Shown: positions 1 to 9,705, counted from the stretch's first letter. The stretch: 64,000 nucleotides of DNA from an uncultured Methylophilaceae bacterium (GCA_903870165.1 CAIQBW010000016.1:1-64000); one strand, 5' to 3'. The notes: generated by a model from the letters alone, not told the origin. A program made the numbers and translations.

Positions 1-108
1 GCTGAACTGTGTGATTACATCCACTACTACAATCACGATCGTATCAAAGAAAAATTAAAGGGACTGAGTCCGGTGCAATACCGAAATCAATCCCTTATGG
101 TAACCTAA
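1..108 (+). CDS. IS3-family transposase OrfB, C-terminal fragment
   Basis: The frame is open from the first base of the window and ends with TAA at 106-108. The 35 residues include [14 protein letters not shown] followed by GLSPVQYR, the usual C-terminus of the IS3-family integrase-type (DDE) transposase OrfB. Only the 3' end is in the window, so I cannot say whether the element is complete. A terminal inverted repeat follows a few bases after the stop, which supports a genuine IS end. Confidence 0.8.
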   Translation, partial: AELCDYIHYYNHDRIKEKLKGLSPVQYRNQSLMVT

Positions 109-111
109 CTA

Positions 112-139
112 AACTGTCCAACTTTAATGGGTCAGTTCA
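112..139. repeat. Right terminal inverted repeat of the IS3-family element
   Basis: The bases after the transposase stop read inward from the right as TGAACTGACCCATTAAAG, a typical IS3-family terminal repeat beginning TGAACTGACCC. The element would end near 139, about 31 bp beyond the 3' end of rppH. The left repeat and target duplication lie outside the window. Confidence 0.6.
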
Positions 140-170
140 CAATCAAGCGGCTTTTTAATTCAAACTTAAT

Positions 171-695
171 TTACTCGGTCACAATGCGCTGAGAATTTTG
201 AATTCTTGTTTTTGTGCGCTCGTTACTGCCCAAGTGCACAGCCAATTCATTCAGCGCCAAACGATATACATCGCGCTTAAACTCAATCACGCTCTCCATT
301 GGCACCCAATACTCACTCCAACGCCAAGCATCAAACTCCGGATGTGGGGTTGCGCGTAGCGATACATCACTATCACGACCTACTAAACGTAATAAAAACC
401 AAATTTGCTTTTGGCCTTTATAACTTCCACGCCATTCCCGCTTAATCCAAGTCGTCGGAACGTCATAACGCAACCAGTCACGGGTGCGGCCTAAAATTTT
501 TACATGTTCAGGGCGCAATCCAACTTCTTCCATCAGTTCCCGATACATGGCTTCTTCTGGGCTTTCGCCTTGTTTTATGCCACCTTGCGGGAACTGCCAA
601 GAGTGTTCGCGGATGCGCTTACCCCAAAAAACCTGATTGTGGACATTACTAATAATAATGCCGACATTCGGGCGATATCCATCGCGATCTATCAT
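171..695 (-). CDS. rppH: RNA pyrophosphohydrolase RppH (Nudix)
   Basis: RppH removes pyrophosphate from the 5' end of triphosphorylated mRNA and so starts 5'-end-dependent decay in the cytoplasm. The N-terminus [12 protein letters not shown] is typical of the family. The Nudix box (G38, E44, R52-E53, E56-E57, G59) is complete. The aromatic-rich WLRYDVP and [10 protein letters not shown] segments also match RppH. I start at the MIDRDG methionine (695) rather than three codons upstream because family members begin there. At 174 aa the length is normal. It stands alone, with an IS3 end just downstream of its stop. Confidence 0.93.
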   Translation of the reverse strand: MIDRDGYRPNVGIIISNVHNQVFWGKRIREHSWQFPQGGIKQGESPEEAMYRELMEEVGLRPEHVKILGRTRDWLRYDVPTTWIKREWRGSYKGQKQIWFLLRLVGRDSDVSLRATPHPEFDAWRWSEYWVPMESVIEFKRDVYRLALNELAVHLGSNERTKTRIQNSQRIVTE

Positions 696-908
696 CACAA
701 ACAACCTAAATAATTTAATGTAATTTTTTCATACTTCGTCACATATTGAAAGGCATGCTTTCAATATCGACCTTATAAAATCTCAACAACCCGCCAATTG
801 AAGCTTTGAAAGCCAGTTTATTTTTTCAGGTCAACTATCACAAATCAGGCGCGTTAAATGTGTAAATGCAAGTTAGAATAGTAACCATAGACCCAATGAG
901 CGCTTACC

Positions 909-1880
909 TTGAAATCACCTAGCAAACATATTTTTTTAACCATTATTAGTTTGTACATATCAAGCTTTATGAGCCTATGTTTTGCGGGTAGCGCATACAT
1001 CACCAATCAAGGAGAAAATACCGTCTCAGTGATTGACACCCTCTCCAACCAAGTCATCAACACAATCAAAGTAGGATTAAAACCTGTCGGTGTGACAGTA
1101 TCATCAATTAACCATCGCGCTTACATTTCAAATGTCGATGGACAAAGCGTTTCAGTCATCGACACCACCAAAAATAAACTGATTAATACCTACCCAATTA
1201 AAGGTTCACCAGTTGGCATAGTCATTTCACCAGACAACAAAACACTTTATGTGGCTGATTGGACCGACGACCGCATTTACGTGTTAGATGCCATCACCTT
1301 AAAAGCCCAAACTGAAATCAAGGATGGCAAAGCGCCAGCCGGCATGGTGATAAGCCCTGATGGCAAAAAGCTTTACATTGCCAACCGCGATACTAATGAC
1401 ATTGCCGTGATTGATACAACAACACGCCAAATCAGCCATCGCATAGCTGTGGGCAAACACCCATTCGGATTGGCAATAAGTAAAAATGGCAATGAGCTTT
1501 ATGTCGTCAATGTTATTAGCAACTCCGTTTCCGTCATCAACACCACTAGCTTAAAAGGCGAAGCTATTAACGTTGGCGACCATCCATACTGTGTCACGCC
1601 GAGCAAAGACGGGCTTTTCTTATTTGTGACAAATACCCAAGACGATAGCGTTTCGGTGATTGATCTCGCTAAAAAACAAAGTATCGCAACCATCAAAGTG
1701 GGCGAAGTGCCTGAAGGCATCAACACAGACGATCTCACAGGCAATATTTATGTGGCGAACTGGGGAAGCAACCAAGTGAGTGTCATAGATGGGCAAACGC
1801 AAAAACTCATCACACAGATCAAAACGGGTGATAAAAGTCGGGCATTTGGCCATTTTATATTGCAAACAAGCCCTCAATAA
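909..1880 (+). CDS. Periplasmic YVTN-family beta-propeller protein
   Basis: This 323-aa protein has a hydrophobic signal segment (about residues 8-26, ending CFAG) and at least six repeats of the form YITN..(N)TVSVIDT...I.V G..P.G, the YVTN beta-propeller blade. It should fold as a seven-bladed propeller in the periplasm. The start is TTG at 909; no in-frame ATG precedes the signal sequence. Such propellers often accompany PQQ-alcohol dehydrogenase or cytochrome systems, and the next gene encodes an MxaD-like protein, so a link to methanol oxidation is possible but only inferred. The biochemical role is unknown. Confidence 0.8.
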   Translation: MKSPSKHIFLTIISLYISSFMSLCFAGSAYITNQGENTVSVIDTLSNQVINTIKVGLKPVGVTVSSINHRAYISNVDGQSVSVIDTTKNKLINTYPIKGSPVGIVISPDNKTLYVADWTDDRIYVLDAITLKAQTEIKDGKAPAGMVISPDGKKLYIANRDTNDIAVIDTTTRQISHRIAVGKHPFGLAISKNGNELYVVNVISNSVSVINTTSLKGEAINVGDHPYCVTPSKDGLFLFVTNTQDDSVSVIDLAKKQSIATIKVGEVPEGINTDDLTGNIYVANWGSNQVSVIDGQTQKLITQIKTGDKSRAFGHFILQTSPQ

Positions 1881-2022
1881 AAGGCCTTTTAAATGAAAAA
1901 TTATCGTAAAACCCCCTAAATTTAGGTAAAGTGATAAGTTAAGTTTTTTACAAGTTTTGAAGTTGTTTTAAGCGTTAAAAAGTAGTTAATTTTTAGAGTC
2001 ATTAATATTTGGAGAAATTCGC

Positions 2023-2559
2023 ATGAAAAAAGTACTTGCTCTCATCGCCATGGCTATTTTGCCGCTTACTGCAGCAGCCCACGGCCCTAGCCCACAAAAA
2101 GTAGAAAAAGAAATCGTGATTAAAGCTGATCCAGCAAAAGTTTGGGCTTTGGTAAAAGATTTCGGTAACTTGCAAAAATGGCATCCAGCAGTAGCTAGTA
2201 CTACATTAGAAACTAAAAAAGATGAAAATGGTGATGAGCAAACTTACCGCACCTTGACACTTAAAGGCGGCGGCACAATCTACGAAAAACTTCGTGGCAT
2301 TGATGACAAAGACATGCAATTGAAATATGAAATCGTTTCTGGCGTATTACCAGTGGCTGATTACAATGCAAAAATGACGGTTAAAGCAGGCCCTGGCGCT
2401 GGCGAAACAACTGTGGTTTGGATGGCGCGTTTTTATCGCGTTTATAAACTCAATCCCCCGATCCCAGCTGGTCAAGATGACGAATCTGCAATTAGTGCTG
2501 TAACAGGTGTGTTTGAAGCAGGTCTTCCTGCACTAAAAGCATTGGCTGAATCTAAATAA
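2023..2559 (+). CDS. Periplasmic SRPBCC protein, MxaD-like
   Basis: A signal peptide (residues 1-19, ending AAAHG) precedes a ligand-binding SRPBCC (START/polyketide-cyclase-like) domain with the usual opening KADPAKVWALVKDFGNLQKWHP and the closing helix FEAGLPALKAL. Length, export and domain match MxaD, a periplasmic protein needed for full methanol oxidation in methylotrophs. The other mxa genes are not in this window, so I leave the symbol blank. A GGAG ribosome site lies 8 nt before the ATG and a strong terminator follows. The gene is separated from the YVTN gene by 142 bp and is probably transcribed independently. Confidence 0.7.
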   Translation: MKKVLALIAMAILPLTAAAHGPSPQKVEKEIVIKADPAKVWALVKDFGNLQKWHPAVASTTLETKKDENGDEQTYRTLTLKGGGTIYEKLRGIDDKDMQLKYEIVSGVLPVADYNAKMTVKAGPGAGETTVVWMARFYRVYKLNPPIPAGQDDESAISAVTGVFEAGLPALKALAESK

Positions 2560-2588
2560 TTTTTAGCTTTTAGTTTCAACCGCTTAAG

Positions 2589-2614
2589 AGCCCCGATTTA
2601 TCGGGGCTTTTTTT
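2589..2614 (+). terminator. Rho-independent terminator after the MxaD-like gene
   Basis: An 8-bp perfect stem (AGCCCCGA / TCGGGGCT) with a TTTA loop is followed by a run of eight T. Confidence 0.9.
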
Positions 2615-2809
2615 CGTCTATCGAATCAGAAAATATCCGCACTGACCAAAATTGTCAGGCAAAAAAAATATCTAGGAATAGTCACCTAAAGCACCATCAA
2701 ACCTAGCTACCATGCAATCACCTACTCAAGCCAAACAAATACAGAAAATACTAAGCAAGAGTACAAGAATTACGTAGCAGCAGTTTTTTATCATGACTAA
2801 GGAGATAAC

Positions 2810-3235
2810 ATGAAGTCTATGCAAAAAGGTTTTACATTAATTGAGCTAATGATTGTGGTGGCTATTATTGGTATTTTGGCAGCGCTAGCAATTCCAGCTT
2901 ATCAAGATTACACGGCAAGAGCGCAAGCTTCAGAGGTTTTCACTCTGCTTGATGGAATGAAAACTACCATAGTTTCAGCAATGCAAGAGGACCCAGCATC
3001 AGCAAACTGCGGCGTTTCAGCAGCTCAAACTGGCAAATACTCAACAGTGCAATTACCAACAGTTTCTAACGGCGTTTGCACGGTAGTTGCTTTAATAAAT
3101 GGAAGCGGTGTAAATGCCAACATTGCAAATGCAACAGTCACAATGGTTTACACAGCATCAAGCAATAGCTTTACATACAATACTGCAGGCACTAACAACT
3201 TAGCTAACAAATACAGACCTAAAGCTTGGCAATAA
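2810..3235 (+). CDS. pilA: Type IV pilin, major-pilin-like (copy 1)
   Basis: The precursor has a six-residue leader ending KG, the prepilin peptidase cleavage site. After it comes [19 protein letters not shown], the conserved hydrophobic helix that anchors and packs the pilus, with the key Glu at position +5. The globular part has two cysteines (NCG and GVCTV) suited to the pilin disulfide. At 141 aa this is a standard type IVa pilin. A strong TAAGGAG lies 5-8 nt before the ATG. A near-identical paralogue follows 114 bp later. PilB and PilC, the assembly ATPase and platform, are 11 kb away. Confidence 0.92.
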   Translation: MKSMQKGFTLIELMIVVAIIGILAALAIPAYQDYTARAQASEVFTLLDGMKTTIVSAMQEDPASANCGVSAAQTGKYSTVQLPTVSNGVCTVVALINGSGVNANIANATVTMVYTASSNSFTYNTAGTNNLANKYRPKAWQ

Positions 3236-3246
3236 TCCAACTTTTG

Positions 3247-3282
3247 AAACAACAAAGTGAGTTAACACTCCTTTGTTGTTTT
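3247..3282 (+). terminator. Terminator between the two pilin genes
   Basis: An 11-bp perfect stem (AAACAAACAAAG-type arm at 3247-3257 pairing with CTTTGTTGTTT at 3271-3281; arm reads AAACAACAAAG) closes an inner loop and ends in T. It separates pilin 1 from pilin 2, so the second pilin needs its own promoter or readthrough. Confidence 0.7.
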
Positions 3283-3339
3283 AGCCTTAAATTAAGATCT
3301 TCATTAACGATGCAAGCGCTACCAAATAGGATATTTTAA

Positions 3340-3348
3340 GGGGGGGGG
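3340..3348 (+). repeat. G9 homopolymer in the leader of pilin 2
   Basis: Nine consecutive G occupy 3340-3348 and are separated from the ATG at 3350 by a single A. The tract doubles as, or displaces, the ribosome binding site. Homopolymers of this length slip during replication, so its length could vary between cells. Confidence 0.85.
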
Positions 3349-3349
3349 A

Positions 3350-3775
3350 ATGGAGGCAACTCAAAAAGGGTTTACTTTAATTGAGCTAATGATTGTGGTG
3401 GCGATTATTGGTATTTTGGCTGCGCTAGCAATTCCAGCTTATCAAGATTACACTGCAAGAGCGCAAGCGGCCGAAGTATTCATGCTATTAGATGGAATGA
3501 AAACCACCATTGTGGCTGCTATGCAAGAGGATCCAACAGTTGCCAATTGTGGAGCTTCAGCTTCTCAAACGGGGAAATATTCAACCGTAGCTCAACCAAC
3601 CGTTTCTAACGGCGTTTGTACGGTAACTGGAACGATGAAGCCAAGCGGTGTAAATAGCAACATTGTGAATGCAACAGTCACAATGGTATACACAGCATCA
3701 AGCAATAGCTTCACATACAATACTGCAGGCTCTAACATCTTAGCCACCAAATACAGACCTAAAGCTTGGCAATAA
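3350..3775 (+). CDS. Type IV pilin (copy 2, paralogue of copy 1)
   Basis: This 141-aa protein is colinear with the preceding pilin. The leader plus N-terminal helix (from KG to YTARAQA) is the same, the two cysteines are kept, and the C-terminus KYRPKAWQ is identical. Differences cluster in the middle of the head domain (for example [13 protein letters not shown] against [13 protein letters not shown]). It is clearly a tandem duplication. The start ATG sits directly behind a G9 tract, unlike copy 1, which has a classical Shine-Dalgarno site. Whether both copies are assembled in the same pilus is unknown. Confidence 0.9.
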   Translation: MEATQKGFTLIELMIVVAIIGILAALAIPAYQDYTARAQAAEVFMLLDGMKTTIVAAMQEDPTVANCGASASQTGKYSTVAQPTVSNGVCTVTGTMKPSGVNSNIVNATVTMVYTASSNSFTYNTAGSNILATKYRPKAWQ

Positions 3776-3783
3776 TTCACCAG

Positions 3784-3830
3784 CAACCATAACAAGACGC
3801 TTCAAAATTTTAAATGTCTTGTTATGGTTG
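3784..3830. terminator. Long bidirectional terminator between pilin 2 and the CNB-rhodanese gene
   Basis: A 15-bp perfect inverted repeat (CAACCATAACAAGAC / GTCTTGTTATGGTTG, loop 17 nt) lies between convergent genes and abuts the stop codon of the minus-strand gene. T tracts are weak, so its strength is uncertain. Confidence 0.6.
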
Positions 3831-4972
3831 TTAACATTCCAACACCACCGCATCAAACCCCTGCTCTATAAAGATAAACGCCGCCGCAGAGCTTCTGCGC
3901 CCTGTTTGGCAATAAGTAATATATTGCTTGGTTTTATCTAAATCAGCCATTAAATTTCTTAGCTGATTGAGCGGAAAATTCACCGCGCCATCTATTGCAT
4001 CAAACTTAAACTCAGATGGAAAACGAACATCAACTAGGATTGCTTTTCCTAAGTCCATTTCTTTCTGAGCCTGTTCTTGCGTCACTTTTTTAATCAGTGG
4101 TGCTTTTAGGAGCTCGTTAAAGTCTGACTTTTTAAGTCTTAGTAATGCCCCATCGGCCTGCATGGTCACCGTGACATTAGATTTTCCTTCAGAAACCACG
4201 GCTTCTTCCCCAAAAAAATCACCTTTGAGTAAATTTCTCATTAGTTCCGGTTTATTTTGTGAAACGGTAATGCGCGTCATCACTGCATCGCCAGACTCAA
4301 GCAGATGGTAGTAATCGCCCTCTGCGCCTTGTTGAACCACCACTTGCCCAGCATTAAAGCCACGTATTGCATACGCTTAAACATCTCTTGAATATTGGCT
4401 GTTGGTAAACGGCTAAAAATTCCATTTCTAATTTTTTCTGCGCTAAACATATCCGTGTCGCGCATCCACTGACTGATTTTGGTCGGTTCAGTCAGCACTT
4501 TTGAATTGATTTTAAGTGCAGGATTTTCTTGAGGTGCTTTATTTACATGAACGGTCTCTGCGTTTTTCCTCGTGGCTTTGGGCATTGGTTTGATGCGTGA
4601 GAGCTGATCCCAAGTCATCATAATATCGAGTAATTCCAAATCAATACGAATGACCTCGATTGCAGTTAAAGCAAGCGCATCTTGCAAAAGTAAACGGCGC
4701 TCATCAATAGAGTACTTAGCAGCAGTTGTTCCTGCACGTAAGATTCGTTTACTGCCATCCTGAAAACTCAGCCCCAAATCCCCCGCCAACAAAAACATAA
4801 GCTGTGAGGTTTTTCCCATATTAAGGCGCAGCGGATTGATTTCTTTACTCACTCGCTCAACAAAACAAAGATCAGCCAACTCTTGAAGGCGACTGCTAGA
4901 CAAAGTAGCAAGTGGCTCAAATTGAGCAAGTGCGCTTACTGTAATTGTTGTTTTTGCGGTTAGTTTCATCAA
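3831..4972 (-). pseudogene. Cyclic-nucleotide-binding / rhodanese protein, split by a frameshift
   Basis: Two overlapping frames make one gene. The 5' frame (4972 to about 4356) encodes a first cNMP-binding-like domain, a linker and the start of a second (MFKRMQYVA). The 3' frame (to 3831) continues with VVVQQGAEGDYYHLLESGDA, GDFFGEEA (cNMP fold) and a rhodanese domain with the active-site loop YCQTGRRS. Restoring one base in the short A run at 4356-4358 (plus strand) rejoins them as VAFNAGQVVVQQGAEG. No helix-turn-helix is seen, so it is probably a signalling or redox-sensing protein rather than a Crp regulator. The break may be a true mutation or a sequencing error. Confidence 0.85.
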
Positions 4973-5159
4973 AAAAGCTAATCTTTTTTATTCAATCTGA
5001 AAATTTGTCTAATACAGCTTATAAGGATGGCTTCAAGAATAGCTGAAAAGATAAAGGCTTAATAGGCTGATGCTGAGATGTGATAAGTATTGTGCTAATG
5101 CGCGTCACCTTTAAAAGTGTCAAAATGACAACTTACACTTTTAACTTGGTCCTATTTCT

Positions 5160-5834
5160 ATGTCAGCGGCAATACAAAACCTTGAGACCATTGTCATCGA
5201 AACATCTCAACCGATTAAACAGAGCGTGATTTGGCTTCATGGCTTAGGGGCAGACGGCCATGATTTTGCACCCATTGTGCCAGAGCTCAACATGAATAAT
5301 ACAAGGTTTATTTTTCCGCATGCGCCGCTCAAACCGATCACCATGAACAATGGCTATGAGATGCGTGCTTGGTATGATTTATTTGGCTTGAGTATGCAAC
5401 ATAAGCAAGATGAAGCTGGCATGCGTGAGATGCAAAAAAACATAGAGGCTTTGATTGCCAATGAAGTGGCGCAAGGAATTTCTGAAAGCAAAATCGTGCT
5501 GGCTGGCTTTTCGCAAGGTGGCGCGATGGCTTTATTTACCGCGCTTCGTCATCCAAAAAGATTAGCGGCTGTTTTGGCACTTTCGACTTACGTTTCGCTT
5601 AAAGAAAAGTTAGGAGAAGAAGCTAACCCAGCAAACAAAGATGTGCCTATTTTGATGGCGCACGGCAGTTTCGATAGCGTTATTACGCTTGATACTTGCT
5701 TGGTTTCACGCAACTTATTGGAAAGCCTCAATTACAAACTTGAGTGGCACGAATACCCAATGGCACATTCTGTTTGTGCCGAAGAGATTGATGATATTTC
5801 ACGTTTTCTAAGCAAGGTTTTTAAGGCCGAATAG
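5160..5834 (+). CDS. Carboxylesterase / lysophospholipase-like alpha/beta hydrolase
   Basis: This 224-aa protein matches the bacterial carboxylesterase II / acyl-protein thioesterase-like family. WLHGLGADGHDF forms the oxyanion-hole region, GFSQGGA holds the nucleophile Ser118, and the acid (HGSFDSVI) and histidine (PMAHSV) follow in order. It lacks a signal peptide and is probably cytoplasmic, hydrolysing short-chain esters; the natural substrate is unknown. It lies 13 bp upstream of xseB and may share its transcript. Confidence 0.88.
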   Translation: MSAAIQNLETIVIETSQPIKQSVIWLHGLGADGHDFAPIVPELNMNNTRFIFPHAPLKPITMNNGYEMRAWYDLFGLSMQHKQDEAGMREMQKNIEALIANEVAQGISESKIVLAGFSQGGAMALFTALRHPKRLAAVLALSTYVSLKEKLGEEANPANKDVPILMAHGSFDSVITLDTCLVSRNLLESLNYKLEWHEYPMAHSVCAEEIDDISRFLSKVFKAE

Positions 5835-5847
5835 GTTAAAATGTCGC

Positions 5848-6105
5848 ATGACTAAACTTCTCACAGAATCTACCTCCGAATTGATTGACGTGACCTTTGA
5901 AGCGGCCGTGAGCGAGCTTGAAACTATCGTCAGCCAAATGGAATCCAAACAATTGCCATTGCAAGATACGCTCGCCGCTTTTAAACGCGGCACGGCTTTG
6001 TTGCAACATTGCCAAAAAACCTTGGCAGAAGTTGAGCAACAAGTGCGTATTTTGAGCGATGACGGCAAAACTCAGGCACTACAGACATACCAAGACCACG
6101 ATTAA
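5848..6105 (+). CDS. xseB: Exodeoxyribonuclease VII small subunit
   Basis: The 85-aa protein has the conserved XseB core (FEAAVSELETIVSQMESKQLPLQDTLAAFKRG) and normal length. It binds XseA to form exonuclease VII, which degrades single-stranded DNA to oligonucleotides in repair. The order xseB-ispA-dxs with almost no spacing is the common proteobacterial operon. xseA is not in the window. Confidence 0.95.
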   Translation: MTKLLTESTSELIDVTFEAAVSELETIVSQMESKQLPLQDTLAAFKRGTALLQHCQKTLAEVEQQVRILSDDGKTQALQTYQDHD

Positions 6106-6106
6106 G

Positions 6107-7006
6107 ATGGATTTAAGCAACGACTTTCAAAGCTGGGCAGCAGGCATACAACAACGCACTGAGTTGGCACTAGATAAAGCCCTGCCAGAGGCCAACATTG
6201 CGCCAAATAAACTGCACGAAGCCATGCGCTATGCAACGCTTAGCGGCGGCAAGCGCGTCCGTGCTTTATTAGCACACGCCGCTGGTGAGTTTTGCAGAGC
6301 GGAAGCTCATAAAATTGACCAAGCAGCGATTGCAGTTGAGATGATTCATGCTTACTCATTGGTACATGACGATATGCCATGTATGGATGACGATGATTTA
6401 CGTCGAGGAAAACCTTCGTGCCACAAACAGTTTGATGATGCGACAGCGCTTTTGGTGGGTGACGCTTTGCAAAGTTTGGCGTTCCAAGTGCTCTCAGCGC
6501 CTCATTTACATGCAGATGCTGAACATCAAATTAATATAATTCACTTATTAGCCGTTGCTAGCGGTTCACGCGGCATGGCGGGCGGACAAGCAATCGATTT
6601 AGCCAGTGTGGGTGAGTCTTTATCGCAAACTGAGCTTGAGTTTATGCACATCCATAAAACTGGCGCATTGATTCGTGCCGCGGCTTTACTTGGTGCTTAT
6701 AGCGCAACTGCTTTAGATGAAAAGCGGATTTCGGCAATTGACCATTACGCGCAAGCAATTGGTCTTGCATTCCAAGTGGTGGATGACATTTTAGACAAAG
6801 AAGCTGACACCGCAACGCTAGGAAAAACAGCGGGCAAAGATGCAGATAGCAACAAGCCAACTTATGTGACCATACTTGGCTTAGCTCGCGCAAAAGTGCT
6901 TGCACAAGAACTTTTTGATAATGCAATTGAGCCTTTGAAATCTTATGGCGCTGAGGCAACAAGACTTGTTCAGCTCGCACAATTTATTACCCAACGAGGC
7001 TTTTAA
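6107..7006 (+). CDS. ispA: Farnesyl diphosphate synthase (short-chain polyprenyl synthase)
   Basis: IspA condenses IPP with DMAPP and then GPP to give farnesyl diphosphate for ubiquinone, undecaprenyl phosphate and other isoprenoids. Both Asp-rich motifs are visible: [10 protein letters not shown] (first) and VVDDILD (second), along with GGKRVR near the N-terminus and the KTG motif. I start at ATG 6107 (MDLSNDFQ), one base after the xseB stop; the 16 extra in-frame codons upstream overlap xseB and are not family-like. The stop overlaps the dxs start codon (TAATG), indicating translational coupling. Confidence 0.95.
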   Translation: MDLSNDFQSWAAGIQQRTELALDKALPEANIAPNKLHEAMRYATLSGGKRVRALLAHAAGEFCRAEAHKIDQAAIAVEMIHAYSLVHDDMPCMDDDDLRRGKPSCHKQFDDATALLVGDALQSLAFQVLSAPHLHADAEHQINIIHLLAVASGSRGMAGGQAIDLASVGESLSQTELEFMHIHKTGALIRAAALLGAYSATALDEKRISAIDHYAQAIGLAFQVVDDILDKEADTATLGKTAGKDADSNKPTYVTILGLARAKVLAQELFDNAIEPLKSYGAEATRLVQLAQFITQRGF

Positions 7007-8859
7007 TGGCGGCTGAATATCCTTTACTCGACACCGTCCACATGCCTGAACAATTGCGCCATTTACCGCGTAAACAATTGTCTGAGCTTGCAAAAGAGCT
7101 ACGAACCTTCTTAGTGGAAAGTGTCTCTCAGACTGGCGGGCATTTATCTTCAAACCTTGGCGTTGTTGAGCTCACCATCGCTTTGCATTATGTATTTAAC
7201 ACACCAGAAGATAGATTGGTCTGGGATGTAGGCCATCAAACTTATCCACACAAAATTTTAACAGGCCGTCGCGATGCGATGAGTAGCTTACGTAAACCTG
7301 GCGGGATTGCTGGCTTCCCTCGTCGCAACGAAAGCGTCTTCGATACCTTCGGCACAGGCCACTCCAGCACTTCGATTTCTGCAGCGCTTGGCATGGCAAT
7401 TGCCGCGCAGCAAACTGGTTCGGATAGACGTGCGGTCGCGATTATTGGCGATGGCGCGATGACGGCTGGCATGGCCTTTGAAGCCCTCAACAATGCAGGG
7501 GCAATGGATGCCAACCTTCTCGTTATTTTGAACGACAATGACATGTCGATTTCACCAAACGTTGGAGCGCTTCAAAATTACTTAGCTAGACTGCTTTCTG
7601 GCAGACTTTATACCAATGTTCGTAAATCTGGCGAGCGGGTACTAGGCGTGATGCCGCCAGTGCTAGAGTTTGCAAAACGTGCCGAAGAGCATGTTAAAGG
7701 TATGGTGACCCCAAGCACGCTATTTGAAGAGTTCGGCTTCAACTACATCGGCCCAATAGACGGGCATGATTTAGACACGCTAATTGTCACGCTTAACAAT
7801 ATTAAAAAGCTTAAAGGGCCACAGTTTCTGCACATCGTGACCGAAAAAGGTCGCGGCTATGCCCCTGCTGAAAACGAGCCGGGAAAATTCCATGGCGTAG
7901 GTAAGTTCAACCCAGAGGATGGCTGTGCGATTAGTAGCTCAAATAAAAAGACTTACACGCAAGTCTTTAGCGATTGGCTTGTGGACATGGCAACCACAGA
8001 TGAGCGCTTAATCGGCATCACTCCTGCTATGTGCGATGGGTCTGGTATGAATGACTTTGCGGCGGCCTATCCAAAACGGTTTTACGATGTAGGTATTGCC
8101 GAGCAACATGCGCTAACTTTTGCGGCGGGTATGGCTTGTGATGGCATCAAACCAGTTGTCGCAATTTACTCAACATTTTTACAACGTGCTTACGACCAAT
8201 TAATCCACGACATTGCATTACAAAATTTACCTGTAGTTTTTGCCATTGACCGTGCTGGTTTAGTCGGCGCTGACGGCCCAACGCATGCGGGCAGCTTTGA
8301 TTTAAGCTTCTTGCGTTGCATCCCCAATATGATAGTAATGACGCCATCTGATGAAAACGAGTGTCGCCAAATGCTCACAACCGCATTCAATTTTGATGGT
8401 CCAACGGCTGTGCGCTATCCTCGCGGGGGTGGTCCAGGTGCAAATATTCAAAATGAATTAAGCACGCTACCAATTGGTAAAGGCGAAGTGCGCCGTCAAG
8501 GTATAAAGATTGCCATTCTTGCCTTTGGAAGCATGGTGTTACCAGCACTTGAAGCCGGGGAAAAGCTTGATGCAACGGTCGCTAATATGCGCTTCGTGAA
8601 GCCATTGGATGTGACGCTTGTGGAGTCACTAGCCAACAGTCACGACCTTATCGTGACCATAGAAGAGAACGCGATCATGGGTGGCGCAGGCACGGCGGTC
8701 ATGGAAGCCATGCAGGCATTAAACATTGCAACACCAACGCTATGCCTAGGCTTGCCAGACACTTTCATTGAACATGGCGTCCATGAAACCATGTTGGCTG
8801 AGTGTGGTCTAGATAACAAAGGTATTATTGCTTCAATTGAGAAAAAATTAACCGAGTGA
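7006..8859 (+). CDS. dxs: 1-deoxy-D-xylulose-5-phosphate synthase
   Basis: This thiamine-diphosphate enzyme joins pyruvate and glyceraldehyde 3-phosphate, the first step of the MEP isoprenoid pathway. The 617-aa length is standard. Visible landmarks are [18 protein letters not shown], the ThDP-binding [18 protein letters not shown], and in the pyrimidine domain DVGIAEQHA (catalytic Glu) and [15 protein letters not shown]. It is coupled to ispA by a one-base overlap, so precursor supply and prenyl condensation are expressed together. Confidence 0.97.
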   Translation: MAAEYPLLDTVHMPEQLRHLPRKQLSELAKELRTFLVESVSQTGGHLSSNLGVVELTIALHYVFNTPEDRLVWDVGHQTYPHKILTGRRDAMSSLRKPGGIAGFPRRNESVFDTFGTGHSSTSISAALGMAIAAQQTGSDRRAVAIIGDGAMTAGMAFEALNNAGAMDANLLVILNDNDMSISPNVGALQNYLARLLSGRLYTNVRKSGERVLGVMPPVLEFAKRAEEHVKGMVTPSTLFEEFGFNYIGPIDGHDLDTLIVTLNNIKKLKGPQFLHIVTEKGRGYAPAENEPGKFHGVGKFNPEDGCAISSSNKKTYTQVFSDWLVDMATTDERLIGITPAMCDGSGMNDFAAAYPKRFYDVGIAEQHALTFAAGMACDGIKPVVAIYSTFLQRAYDQLIHDIALQNLPVVFAIDRAGLVGADGPTHAGSFDLSFLRCIPNMIVMTPSDENECRQMLTTAFNFDGPTAVRYPRGGGPGANIQNELSTLPIGKGEVRRQGIKIAILAFGSMVLPALEAGEKLDATVANMRFVKPLDVTLVESLANSHDLIVTIEENAIMGGAGTAVMEAMQALNIATPTLCLGLPDTFIEHGVHETMLAECGLDNKGIIASIEKKLTE

Positions 8860-8904
8860 TATACTCAAGTATTAGTGCAGGATATTCATAAATTCAGGAA
8901 CCCA

Positions 8905-9705
8905 ATGAGCCAAGATCACAACTTACCCATCGAAGATGTTCAAAACACGCCAGACGTTCGTCATTTGGCGATTGATAAGGTAGGCATTAAATCTATTCGC
9001 CACCCTGTGAAAGTAAAAGATAAAACAGGCGGCGTTCAGCACACTGTAGCTATGTTTGATATGTATGTGCATTTACCGCACAACTTCAAAGGCACGCACA
9101 TGTCGCGCTTTGTTGAAATCCTTAACATGAACGAGCGTGAGATTTCGATTGAGTCCTTTGAGACTATTTTGCGCGAAATGGTAAAGCGCTTAGAAGCTGA
9201 ATCTGGCTATGTGCAAATGACTTTCCCTTATTTCGTCAACAAATCTGCGCCCGTTTCTGGCGTGCAAAGTTTGCTCGATTACGAAGTCACATTCATTGGG
9301 GAAATCAAACAAGATAAATTCGATATCACTGTGAAAGTATTGGTGCCAGTGACTAGCCTATGCCCATGCTCTAAAAAGATTTCAGAGTACGGCGCGCACA
9401 ATCAACGCTCACACGTCACCGTAACAGCACTAATTAACGATTTTATTTGGGTAGAAGACATTATACGTATGGTTGAAGAGCAAGCTTCTTGTGAGCTTTA
9501 TGGCCTACTCAAACGACCAGACGAGAAGTTTGTGACTGAGCGCGCTTACGACAACCCTAAGTTTGTAGAAGACATGGTGCGTGATGTTGCAGCTGTTCTG
9601 AATGACGAGAAGCGTATTGATAAATTCATCGTTGAGTCAGAGAACTTCGAATCCATCCACAATCACTCAGCCTATGCGTTAATTGAAAAAGACAAACGCA
9701 TTTAA
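8905..9705 (+). CDS. folE2: GTP cyclohydrolase FolE2 (type IB)
   Basis: FolE2 converts GTP to 7,8-dihydroneopterin triphosphate for folate, and in methylotrophs potentially for methanopterin-type C1 carriers. The motif [20 protein letters not shown] contains the metal-binding Cys and His residues typical of COG1469. I start at ATG 8905 (MSQDHNL) because AGGAA lies 4 nt upstream; a longer reading from GTG 8875 lacks support. FolE2 replaces zinc-dependent FolE and uses a choice of metals. It follows dxs by 45 bp and ends in a strong terminator. Confidence 0.93.
   Translation: MSQDHNLPIEDVQNTPDVRHLAIDKVGIKSIRHPVKVKDKTGGVQHTVAMFDMYVHLPHNFKGTHMSRFVEILNMNEREISIESFETILREMVKRLEAESGYVQMTFPYFVNKSAPVSGVQSLLDYEVTFIGEIKQDKFDITVKVLVPVTSLCPCSKKISEYGAHNQRSHVTVTALINDFIWVEDIIRMVEEQASCELYGLLKRPDEKFVTERAYDNPKFVEDMVRDVAAVLNDEKRIDKFIVESENFESIHNHSAYALIEKDKRI

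Noticed and set aside
3831-4343. Independent rhodanese gene starting at MVVQQGAEG
   Set aside because: The start falls in the middle of a cNMP-binding fold that is completed by the overlapping upstream frame; it is the 3' part of a frameshifted gene.
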